Positions 34,781 to 44,700 of a stretch of 64,000 nucleotides of DNA are shown in pieces. The notes beneath the pieces are model-generated. The model was not told the origin of the DNA, made no database searches, and saw only the letters and a list, made by a program, of their open reading frames with translations. Source of the stretch: Tolypeutes matacus (lineage: Eukaryota > Chordata > Mammalia > Cingulata > Chlamyphoridae); contig JAKSZT010053881.1 in NCBI GenBank assembly GCA_026826555.1, positions 7,526,515-7,590,514 on the forward strand. The letters run 5' to 3'. Every line of letters begins with the position of its first letter. Position 1 is the stretch's first letter. The position numbers were made by a program, and so were the translations under genes.

Positions 34781-36209
34781 CATGGTGCCTTTGGGCTGTT
34801 GGCCTTATTGTACTGGTTCATAAGCTGTTTGTAAGGAAGAGCTCAGACTCAGTGCTGGTGAAGGCAGACTTCTTCAAGGAGGGGAGCTAGTCCAGGTTCA
34901 GAGGTGCCTCATCCTCGGCCCCCTCCTGGGGCCTCTCCTCCCCAGACAGGCTGTTTTCCAGGGAAGACTGGGAGGTCTCCTTGTCCAAGAGGCCTGCCTC
35001 CTCATTCATAAAGGTGATGCTGGCCTTGTGGAAGATGAGCGGGTGGCAGTCCTGAACATCCCATGGCTCGCCCTCCTCGCTGATGTGGTCCAGATGGTTG
35101 ATGAACACCTCGGAGTGAGGAGCATCCGTGGTGGCCTGCGCCCCAGCCTCCTCACAGGGGGGTCTTGACATGTGGCCTTTGGAATAGGCCACCAGGGAGG
35201 CTGGGAGGGCCAGCAGCCCACCCCCTTGAGGCCCCAGCCCTGGTCCAGGTCCAAGCCCAGGTCCCGGGACCCTTTCCCCACCCCCATTCATCTCAATGGC
35301 CTTCTTTATTTGTTTGATGAGGTCAATGTAGGTCTCCTGCTTTTTGTACATAAAGCTGAAAATGTTGACGTCCTTGGAGGCTGTACTCCCTGCCATCTGC
35401 AGGGCCTTTTTGGAGAGTGGAGAGCTCTCAAAGGACTCCTTCCACCACTGCAGCTTCTTAATGGCTTTGTGGACTTCCACAAACATGCTCACCTTCCAGT
35501 TGACAAAGAGGGACAGCCAGGCCAGCCCCAGATAGATCCAGAATGCCACAAAGTAGTGGTATAGGGCGTGGTAGTTATCACTGGGGCTCACACCAGCCAC
35601 AAAGTGGCCAAAGCTGGTAGTGAAGATGGTGATAAAGCTGGAGTAGAGGCCCTCAATATAGCTCCACTTCTGGGTCACCATGAAAACGAAGGATGGAATC
35701 GCCAGGAGGACCAGGACGTCCCCCACGACGAAGATGGCTGTGACATGATCTGTGCATTCCCCAGGCTCACACCTCTCTTGGTGGGAACTGGCCCCAGCCT
35801 CTTGGAATGTACCCCAAAGAACTTGCCCAGGGTACTGATCCATGCCAGGCTGTGCATCGCCCCAAAGAGACCATAGAAGATGCACAAGAGACACCCGACA
35901 GGAGTGTATTGGGAGCCAAGCTGCCATAGCCAATGGTGGTGATGACGGTGGCTACAAAAATGACCGCACTGGGCCAGTTCCAGTTGTTGAAGGTCTGGTT
36001 CCCTCTGATGGGCACACCCTGCCCTGTAGCATCAGATACTACCTGCAGGATCCTGTCCAGGCCCTTCCGGCCTAGGCACGGGTAGTCCTTGAGCAGCTGC
36101 AGGTTCTGTGTGTAGTAGTTTTTCTCAGCCTCCTTCCAGTGCAACTCTTCGAGCACCTCGAAGATCGCTGCCTGATGGCCGAGGTGAGCCGAGGGCCCCG
36201 ATCCGCCGT
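34781..36209 (-). pseudogene. KCNK5: KCNK5 (TASK-2) processed pseudogene, coding remnant
   Basis: KCNK5 encodes an alkaline-activated two-pore-domain K+ channel of the plasma membrane. From the start region the translation gives TADRGPRLTSAI where the parent has MVDRGPLLTSAI, so the initiator is ACG (36207-36209). About 19 nt of transmembrane segment 1 are missing, then AIFEVLEELHWKEAEKNYY and NQTFNNWNWPSAVIF follow. Pore loop 1 keeps TTIGYG (about 35921-35950). A frameshift at about 35910 and another at about 35748 move the reading through three frames. Pore loop 2 reads TTSFGHFVAG where the family has TIGFGDF. The C-terminal tail continues (FVNWKVSMFVEVHKAIKK, STASKDVNIFSF) with an internal deletion near 35180 and a premature TAG at 34887-34889. 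The residual tail continues beyond the stop to a terminal NSPKGT-like end at 34781. The parent protein is about 499 residues; parent residues are from memory. Confidence 0.95.
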
Positions 36210-36645
36210 GGCGGCAGAAAGCCTCCCATGGCTCCCATGGTGGCCTGACCACCGGTCCTTTCGGCTTCTGGAAACCGATGTTTGAATTTGGAGCTACGCA
36301 TGCGCAGTGCCCCAGCGCCCTAGCGCCGCTCCGCGGACAAAATTGCTCGGCCACATTGGCCCACAGAACGCGGGAAACTGCGCGGGGCTGCTCACGTGGG
36401 CAGGGGCTGGACGGACACGAAGTGGGCGAAGGGTGGCCTGATCAGCGGGAGCGGGGAAAACTCAGGACACGCTGACAGCCCGGCGCACCATAAGCACTCT
36501 GCCGCCTGCTCACCTCCACGCACCTATTTAACTAGCGCGGGGCTGGCTCTGCCCTCGCCCCAGACCCCAGCGTGGGAGGGACCGCGCAGGCCTTCCCCCC
36601 ATGCAGGCCCCGCCCGGTGCAGGCCCCGCGGCCTGCCCCCTGGGA
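36210..36645 (-). promoter_or_regulatory. CpG-rich leader copied with the KCNK5 retrocopy
   Basis: The region upstream of the lost start codon is markedly GC- and CpG-rich (for example GCGCCGCTCCGCGGAC, GAACGCGGGAAACTGCGCG), unlike the AT-rich L1 around it. It is contiguous with the coding remnant and stops near 36645 where L1 resumes. The simplest reading is the copied 5-prime UTR of the source mRNA. Whether it retains promoter activity cannot be judged here. Confidence 0.65.
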
Positions 36646-36650
36646 TAGTT

Positions 36651-37350
36651 TTTATTGGTTTTTCTCTTCATTGTGGATCATATCTTCTTGCTTTGTTATA
36701 TTCTTGGTAATTTTTGATTGAATGCCAGACATGGCTCATTTTACCTCCTTGGATGTAGAATATTTTTGTATCCCTGTTAATATTCTTAAGCTTTGTTCTT
36801 GGAAACAGTTTGATCCTCTGGTGTCTTCCTTTTAAGATTTGTTAGGCTGGCCAGAACAGGTTTTAACAGGACAAATTATTCTCCACTACTAAAGCAAGAC
36901 TCCACAGAACCTCCATGTGCCATTTATTTTGAGGCTTTCTGGTCTGGCTAGTGGGAACAAGCTCTGCGCAGTGCTTGTGTGAGCCCCAAATATTGTTTCC
37001 TCCGATCTTTTCAGGTAGTTCTTTCCCTGGTCTTCGGTAGTTTCCTCATATGCATGTGCTAATCATTGAACTCTGATTAATTCCTTAGGGGGATCTTCTG
37101 CAGGTCTTAGGAGTTCTCCCTCTGTGCAGCTCTCTCCTCTCTAGTAGGCTTCTTATGCTCTGAGCTCCATCTCTCAACTTAGGGAGTCCTCCAGGCTCTG
37201 CCTGGTTTTCTGTGTCTCCACCACAGCCTGGAAACTCTCAAGAGGGTATGTTGCGTCAATCATAGGTTCAGCTTGCTTGTTTCCTGTCTCTCAGGGATCT
37301 CTGTCTGTTGTTGCCTGACGTCCAATGCCTTGAAAACCATTATTTCATAT
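36651..37350 (-). repeat. Old L1, antisense, right part
   Basis: TTGTGGATCATATCTTCTTG, TTTTTGATTGAATGCCAGAC, TATCCCTGTTAATATTC and GACTCCACAGAACCTCC (partial) continue the element broken off at 32441. Confidence 0.75.
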
Positions 37351-37494
37351 GTTTGGTCTGTTTTTTTTCCCCCAGTTGTTTCAAGAGGGAGGGTCAATCT
37401 CCATTTTGGATGAAAGCAGAAGTTCCCTTCTTCCCACTGTTTTTAAGCAGCAGCAGTACCTCTCTCTTTACCTGATAGACCTTTTCCATATTTC

Positions 37495-37650
37495 TCTTTC
37501 AGTGATTCTCAGCCCTGTCTGTGCATCTTGGGTGAGGTTTTAAAAGCTACAACAGCTGGGCTATCCATGACATTCTGATTCAGTGAACCTCACATCTGTA
37601 TTTTTAAAAGCTACACAGTTGATTCTGATGAACAGCCTGGCAGAGGTCCA
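37495..37650. repeat. MER5A-like hAT-Charlie fragment
   Basis: GAGGTTTTAAAAGCTACAAC, CATTCTGATTCAGTGAACC and GTATTTTTAAAAGCTACACAG with a GATTCTGATGAACAGCC end match the order of this short non-autonomous DNA transposon. Diverged. Confidence 0.6.
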
Positions 37651-37984
37651 TTGACTCATGTGTAATTCATAGGCAATTTCAACCTTGGCAATGACCAAGG
37701 TTGTTATCTTTAATCTACAAGGAACAGAATAAAAGAGGTAAGAAGAACAGATGAGGGGTGTGGTCCTATTCTGTATCTCAGGGCCTTTCTTGGTGTTAAT
37801 ATTCATCCTCTTGTGTTATTTAACCTCTTCAGCTGCTTTTTACATAAGTCTCAGTATAGGGTGGCTCAAAGAAATAAAAAAGAATTTCAAATTAATGAGG
37901 TTGTGTAGAAAACAGAAGGGATAAAAACTGAAGCAAAGAGGGTCAGAAGACATGGCCTGAAGAATAAGAGAATCTAGAAAGAGG

Positions 37985-38165
37985 CTCAAACTTGAGTTCT
38001 TTAAGAATCATCTGGGAACCCATTACAATGTAAATTTCTGTGGACCACATACAGCCATCTCAGTAGAGCTAGAGTTATGGCCAGGGATCTATAATTTCGA
38101 TAGGAGTTCCAGATAAGTCTGATGAAGGAGACCCACAGCCCAATTTGAAAAATATTGATCTTGCC
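37985..38165. repeat. MER5A-like hAT-Charlie element
   Basis: The MER5A order is recognisable: AAACTTGAGTTCTTTAAGAATCATCTGGG-type start, TTCTGTGGACCACATACAGC, AGTTCCAGATAAGTCTGATG and CAATTTGAAAAATATTGATC end (partial quotes). Confidence 0.6.
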
Positions 38166-39402
38166 CTAACATTAGGTGAGGTACCATGAAAATCCTTATA
38201 AGAAAAGAGTTTGTGAAGTCCAGGCTAACAATTAAGACAGCATAATTTTCTAGTAGTTATGGACATGTTTTTGACCTATTACTCTTGAATGAATGAATGA
38301 AAGAATAAATGCCTAGATGGCTGAATAAATTGATGTAAATCCTGCTTTCTGTACTCATACATAGATGTGACTCATTTATAATAACCATATTAATTATTGA
38401 TATAAATATGATTAGAGCCATCATCCTTTATATTTGTTTCTTAAAATATATTAACATTTAGCACAATAATCCATTTATACTCTTAAACAGCTTAGCAAAT
38501 CCTTTTCAAAATGGTGTAAATGCAAATTCCAGTCCAATACCAGAAACATACTCATGTATTTGGATTTATGAATGTAAAAAATAATAAAGCTCCTTTGAGT
38601 TTAAGAATGCTTTTATCAAGAAAAAAAATCACCAGTTAAAGAAAAATTTAACACCTATGGTCAGTTGTAAACAGTTATTCTTTCTGATATGTCTTATTTT
38701 CTCAAGCATTTCTTTTTGATGTGCGACAAATAATACCTAAGTGACAAAATACAAATATGTTAAAGATGTGAAGTTTGTATTGACCATTTGATGTATCACT
38801 GAAAATAAATTCTGAGTAGAGAAACATTTCTTGGTTACTGATAGATTTCTCTTTTTCCCACAACTTGGAATAGTTCATAAATTAATAATTAATTTAGTAT
38901 TATAAAAAACTCTTTTATTATCAAATTTCTTTCATCAAGAGACCATTCTGTCTTCTGAGGGGTCATCTGAATCTGTCAAAATGAGACAATGGTTTAAGTT
39001 TCATAGCTGGGTCTCATAAAAACGATGTAAATTGTGTCAATACTATAAATAAAGGCAAAGGATTTTAAATTAATAAGTACTTATTTTCCACAATAAAGAT
39101 ACCTAAAGAGAACTCTGTTTAAAAAATATGATGACTATTCCTTTCAGCTAGTGAAATTAAGAACTTTTAAAGTCTATAGCTATGTCATTCTCACATTTAC
39201 ACAGGTACACACTTCAGTGACACGGTATAATAGACTAAGACACAGAATGACTGAACATGGCTCAAGACAAAGCCGGCTACCTATATATCTGGAATATCCA
39301 TGTTTCTATGGAAGAGCCTTTCCATTGATATTAAAGTGTATTCTTGTCCCTGCTTTCACTCCTGAACTTTCACTTCCAAGACCCAGTATATTGAATGGAT
39401 AA
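38166..39402. other. Unrecognised AT-rich sequence
   Basis: No gene or repeat is recognised. The 83-codon frame at 39151-39402 has no known motif. Confidence 0.45.
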
Positions 39403-39440
39403 GATGATAGATAGACAGACAGACAGACAGATAGATGATA
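39403..39440. repeat. (GATA)n/(GACA)n tetranucleotide repeat
   Basis: GATAGATAGACAGACAGACA followed by GACAGATAGATGATA, a short compound microsatellite that is likely polymorphic. Confidence 0.9.
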
Positions 39441-39929
39441 TATAAATAGATGTTGCATAAGTGCCAAGGAATGTCTCTGTCACTTTTCTCCAGCATCATT
39501 CTCTTCTTGAGCCACACATTTCCATTTGGGTTACTGGATAACACCTCTATAAATACATATTTTTACAAATAATGTTTCCTCTGTTTTTTATTTGATTCCT
39601 TCCCCACTTTCTTCAATTGATAAACATCTTCTCGTCCTTAAAGACTTATCCTCTCCTCTTTGAAGCCTACCTTCTATAGCTTTCCCAGGCATATTATGGT
39701 CCATTACTGCTATTATTGGTGTTTCTGTCTGCATTCCCCCTAGTCTAGAAACATTCACCCCTAGTCTATGTGCCTCTCACAAAGCCTTCTTTCTCTTCAT
39801 CTTTTGATGCCCAGCAGCTAGCATATTTGTACACATGCACACCCATGTGCATACACACACGCTATTCAATAAATTGCACTAGAATATATATTCATACCCA
39901 CACATATGTGTGTGTGATCCTATATTTTC
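39441..39929. other. Unrecognised sequence
   Basis: Mostly AT-rich, with a short (CA)-rich patch at 39830-39860 and 39895-39915. No gene or repeat is called. Confidence 0.45.
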
Positions 39930-40490
39930 TTCTAATAATTTTAAGGTTATATGTTCCATTTTTAAGTTTTTGCTCTATCTGGAGCTAATGCTTATATAAG
40001 GTACAAGGTAAAAGATTTATTTTCCCCCCATTAGTATAACTAATTGTCCTATCACCACTTATTGAATAGTGTATTGAATAATACAGTTTCAAATTTGCAA
40101 TCCCAGCTCTATCCTATATCAAATTTGCATCTGTTTCATGTCTCTTTATTTTGTTCCATTAATCTATTTGTCTCTACCTGTGGCAACATCAAAATACTGT
40201 AATTATTATAGTTTTAAAATAAGTCTTGATATTTTAAACAAGCAGGCCTTGATATGAAGCCCTCTGCCTCATGTATTTTTATTGGGAGTTCATTAAATCT
40301 GTAAGTTAATTTGGGAGTAATAGATCTCTTTGTGTTATTGAGTCTGCCTATTTATGAACATGGTATACTTATCCATTCATCTTCTTTAATGTCTTTCAAC
40401 TAAGACATACTTCTACAAAGATCTTACACATAGTATAATATAGATCTATTCCTACACATCTTATTTTTTATTGCTATTATAAGTAATATA
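39930..40490 (-). repeat. Old L1 ORF2 fragment, antisense
   Basis: Degraded L1 ORF2 landmarks in antisense: TATCACCACTTATTGAATAG (thumb region), ATTATTATAGTTTTAAAATA and TTGGGAGTAATAGATCTC with the block of about 80 bases after it. No frame survives. Confidence 0.65.
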
Positions 40491-41048
40491 TTGTTTAACA
40501 GCATTATTGAAGTATAGTTGACATACAAAACACTGCACAGATATAAAATAAGTCATGTTGACATCTATATGCACCCATGAAACCAACATCACAATCAAGA
40601 TAATGAATATATCCATTAGCACAGAAGTCTCTCCATGTCCCCCTTGTAATCCTTCTGTATTAGTTTCCTCTTGTACTTTAACAAATTACCAAAATATTGT
40701 GACTTAAAACTACACATTTCTGCTGGACAGAAGTACAAAAAACAGTTTCACTGGACTAAGGTCACGGTGTTGGCAGGGCTGGTTCCTTCTGGAGGCTTCA
40801 GGGGAGAAATGATTTCCTTGCTTTTTTCAGTTTCTAGAGACTGCTTGCATTCCTTGGCTCATGACCACTTGCTTGTATCTCTCTAACCTCTTGCTTCTGT
40901 AGTAACACTTCTACTATTAACGCTGATCCTCCTCTCTCCCTCTTATAAGCCACTTGTAGCTGTATTGGACTGGCCAGGATAATCCAGGGCACTCTACCCA
41001 CCTCAAGGTCCTTAATTGAATCACATCTCCAAAGTCCCTTTTACCATG

Positions 41049-41731
41049 CATCTAGTTTGCCAGGCAGCTATGACAAACATCACACGATGGATTGGCTTAA
41101 ACAATGGGAATTTATTGGCTCACAGTTTTTAGGCCAGGAGTGCCAAATCAAGGCAAGGTGACACTTTTCCCCCAAAGTCGTTTAAATTCTGGTGCTGGAT
41201 TGCTGGTAATCCTTGGGGTTCCTTTGCTTCCATCTCTGCCATGGCAATATCCTCTCCTTTCTCTTCCAGGTTCTGTTCACTTCCAGCTTCTGTTGACTTC
41301 TGGCTTTTGACTCCTCTCTGTGGCTTTCTCCAACTATGTGTAATTTCTTCTGCTTATAAAGGATTTCAGTTATCAGGATTAAGATTCATCCTCATTCAGT
41401 TGGGCCACACGTTAACTGAAATTATCGTCTTCAAAAGGCTCTATTTATAATGGGTTCATACCCACAAGGATGAGAATTAAGTTTAAGAACATATCTAGGG
41501 AAGCGGCTGTGGCTCAATCAGTAGGGCTCCCGTTTACCATATGGGAGGCCCCAGGTTCGGTTCCTGGGGCCTCCTGGTGAAGGCAAGCCCGCCCGCACGG
41601 CGTGGTTAGCTGACCCAGCGAGCACAAGCAGCAAGGGGGGGATAAATGAATAAATAAATAAAATCTTTAAAAAAAAAAAAAAAAAAAAAAAGAACATATC
41701 TAAATTGGGGTACATAATTCAATCTACCATA
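41049..41731 (-). mobile_element. MaLR-like LTR nested in an older LTR
   Basis: The insert separates the two halves of the element at 40656-41810 and is bracketed by CCATG (41044-41048) and TCATG (41732-41736), a 4-of-5 match. Internal landmarks TTGGCTTAAACAATGGGAATTT, TCCTTGGGGTTCCTTTGC and GGTACATAATTCAATCTACC (partial) also occur in the LTR at 41924-42365. It carries a SINE at 41498-41689. Confidence 0.72.
41498..41689 (+). mobile_element. DAS-type SINE, monomeric
   Basis: The tRNA-like head (GGGAAGCGGCTGTGGCTC, box B GGTTCGGTTCC) is followed by a tail ending (AAAT)n, ATCTTT and poly(A). The perfect 13-bp duplication AAGAACATATCTA at 41485-41497 and 41690-41702 marks it as a comparatively young insertion. 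The minus-strand 65-codon frame across it is not a gene. Confidence 0.95.
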
Positions 41732-41923
41732 TCATGTAAGGTAACATATTTACAATTTCTGAAAGTTAGGACAAGGGCATCTTTGGGGGACCATTATTTA
41801 GCCAACCACACTCTCTCCCATCCCTCTTTCCATCTCTGCTCTCTGCACAACTCTAGGTTATTTGGTATTTTCTAGAAGTTTAAATATATGGAATTATACA
41901 GTATGTACTCTTTTTTTGGGGTA

Positions 41924-42365
41924 TGTCTTAGTTTTTCAGATGTTCAAATAGGTACTACACATGGGTTGGCTTAAACAATAGGAATTTTTTGGCCCACAAT
42001 TTTGAGGCTAGAAGAAGTCCATAACTGAGGTGTCAGCAAGGAAATGCTTTCTTCCCAAAGACAGTGGTATTCTAGGGCTGTCCCAGTCCTTGGGGTTCCT
42101 TGAGTTTTCCATCTGATGGCATTGTCCTCTCTTTTCTCTTCTGAGTGCCATTGACTTGACTTCTAGCTCTTGTAGCTTTCTCTCCTCTGAATTTCGTTTT
42201 CCTTGTAAAGAAGATCCACATCAAAGCCCAACATGATTCAGTTTACCACATCTTAAAAATAACATCTTCAAAAGGTCCTATTTACCATGGATTCACACCC
42301 ACAGGAATGAATAAAGATTAAGAACTTTTTTTTTCCCCCTGGGGTACATAATTCAATCTACCACA
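41924..42365 (-). mobile_element. MaLR-like LTR, antisense
   Basis: Termini TGTCTTAG...CTACCACA and near-matching 5-bp flanks GGGTA (41919-41923) and AGGTA (42366-42370). It is the same family as 41049-41731, 190 bp away and in the same orientation. There is no internal region between them that looks retroviral. Confidence 0.75.
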
Positions 42366-44700
42366 AGGTAGGGGTCTGGTTTCTCTCACTTAGTATAATT
42401 ATTTTGAGGCTCATATATGTTATTGCATATATCAATAGTTCATTTCTTTTTACTGCCGAGTAGTATTTCATTGTATGGATATACTACCATTTGTTAATCC
42501 ATTTTCCTGTTGATGGATATTTGGGTCATTTCCGGATTTGGCTATTCTAGATAAAGCTACTATAAACATCTATGTATTTATACAGACTTATGCTTTCATT
42601 TCTTTGGGGGCTGGACCATATAGTAGGCATATATTTAAGTTTTTAAGAAACTGTCACTGCTTTCCAAAGTGATTATACCATTTTACATTCCCACCACAGA
42701 ATATGAGAATTCAAATTCTTCCACATCCCTTGCTAATACTTGATTTGGTCGAGCTTTTTAATTTTAGTCATTCTAATAGGTGTGTAGTGTCTCATTGTGG
42801 CTTCAATCTGCATTTTCCTATTGACTAAAAATAAGCATCTTTTCATGTTTTTTTTTGCTATCTATATATTTTCTTTGGTGAAGTGTCTATTCAAGCCTTT
42901 TACCCATTTTTTAAAAATTGGGTTGTTTTTTCTCTTATTGAAATTTGAGAGTTCTTTCTATATTCTGAATACAATCTCCTTATAAGATATATGACTTCAA
43001 ATAATAATCTATGTCTTGTCTCTTCACTCTCTTAGCTGTGTCTTTTGAATATCAGAAGTTTTAATTTTGAAGAAGTCCTATTTATCAATTTGTTCTTTAA
43101 TGGATTGTGCCTTTGGTGTTGTATCTAAGAAAGCTTTGCCTAACCCAAGATTGCAAAGATTTTCTCCTATGTTTTCTTGTAGAAATCTTATAGTCTATGA
43201 TCCATCTTGGGTTGACTTTTGTAAATCATACTAGGTGTTACTCAAAATTACTTTTAAAAAAATACCTGGATATCCATTTTTAGTGTGTAGGAATACAATT
43301 GATTTTTGTGTATTGGTCTTATATTCTGCAACTTTGCTAAACTCACTTATTAGTTCTAATATCTTTTATATTAAAATCTATTCAATTCCCAACATAGGCA
43401 ATCATGTTGTCATAATTAAAGGCAGTTTTACTTCTTCCTTTTCTAATCTTGGATGCTTTTTTCCCCCCCTTTAGTTAGGCCAGTAAAAAGAATTTATTTG
43501 GGAAGTGGGGGAAAGAACAGGGCTTGCTGAGAAATGGGAGAGAAAGACGGAAATACACACCAAGATTTGGTGCAGTCCCCTCTAGGCAGAGAGAGCCTGG
43601 ATGCTTTTTAATTCTGTTTCTTACATCATTGTATTGACTACAACTTCCAGTGGTGAGAATAGATATCTTTGCCATGTTCCTGATCTTAAGAAGAAAGCAT
43701 TCAATAATTCACCATAAAATGTGATGTTAGGTGTAGGTTTTTCATAGATGCCCTTTTCAGGTTGAGGCAGCTCCCTTCTACTCCTAGATTATTGAGAGTT
43801 TTAATCAGAAATGGATGTTAATAAAACCACATATTTAGTTGAAATTTCCTGTTTGTTCATGGTAGAGAGTAAAAAAATACACATTTGTATATTGATCTTA
43901 TATCCACCAACCATACTAAATTATATTTTTAATTTAATAGTCTTGTTTATAGATTGAGTTTTCTATTTAGATGACCCCATTATGTGTGATTGGGTTTCTT
44001 CCTTTCCAAATTGTTCACATTTTATTTGTTTTCCTCATCTTATTGCCAAGTTAGGAATCTCCAGAAAATGTTTATACAAGTGGTTAAAGCAGCATCCTTA
44101 TCTTATATTTCTGATTGTAAAGAGAATGCTAAATATTTTCCTATTGATATGATATTCATTATTGGATTTTTGTGGATAATCTTATCAGGTTAGTAGTTTT
44201 CTTTCTCTTCTAGTTTGCTGAGTTTATTTTTATAATTTAAAAAGTTCATTAACTTCTTTTTTATTTTTTTCCTGCACCTGGTGAGAATATAATATGTGCA
44301 TTTTCTCCTTTAATCCTTTACTGTAGTGAATTATATACATTGGTTTTTGAATGTTTAAAAAACCTACAATCTGATCAAGATGTGTATCTTTGCTTTAAAT
44401 ATTTCTAGATTTAGTCTACTAATGTTTTATCTGGATTTTTTCCCATCTATGTTCTTGAATGAGAGTGTTCTGTAACTTTCTTTATCTGGTTTTTGGCATC
44501 ATTGCCATATTGACCTCATAAAATGAGCTGGGGGATGATCCCTTTTTTCTATTCTCTAAATGAGTTTATGCTATATTGCAATCATATATTCCTTGAACAT
44601 TTTTTAACACTCAACTGAAAATCCCCTTGAATTTGGAGTTTTCTCTGTCAGAAAAATTTTAACTACTGCTTCATTTCCCTTTTGTATAGGACCATTTCAG

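Larger units (their letters stand above)
32442..36650 (-). other. KCNK5: Processed KCNK5 retrocopy, whole insertion
   Basis: A single minus-strand insertion of about 4.2 kb consists, in transcript order, of a GC-rich leader (36210-36645), the intronless coding remnant (34781-36209), a 3-prime UTR (32455-34780, with a later SINE at 33229-33645), an AATAAA signal and a poly(A) remnant (plus-strand T run at 32442-32454). Absence of introns, the poly(A) tail and the interruption of an L1 identify L1-mediated retrotransposition of a KCNK5 mRNA. The flanks show imperfect similarity (CCTGGTAAATCTTGG at about 32427-32441 against a CCTGGGATAG...ATTGG stretch at about 36640-36660) that may be a decayed target duplication. 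Confidence 0.9.
40656..41810 (-). mobile_element. Older LTR-type element split by a younger LTR
   Basis: The left part (40656-41048) starts TGTATTAGTTTCCTC and contains the AACAAATTACCAAAATATTG and GGTGTTGGCAGGGCTGGTTCC (partial) blocks. The right part (41737-41810) has GTAACATATTTACAATTTC, CATCTTTGGGGGACCATTA and ends CCAACCACA. Joined, they follow the layout of a common ancient mammalian LTR whose exact name I cannot recall with certainty. The 5-bp flanks (CCTTC/CTCTC) match only partly. Confidence 0.6.

Noticed and set aside
34887..36354. An intact functional two-pore K+ channel gene
   Set aside because: Start codon lost, at least two frameshifts, altered second pore filter, premature stop, no introns, poly(A) remnant.
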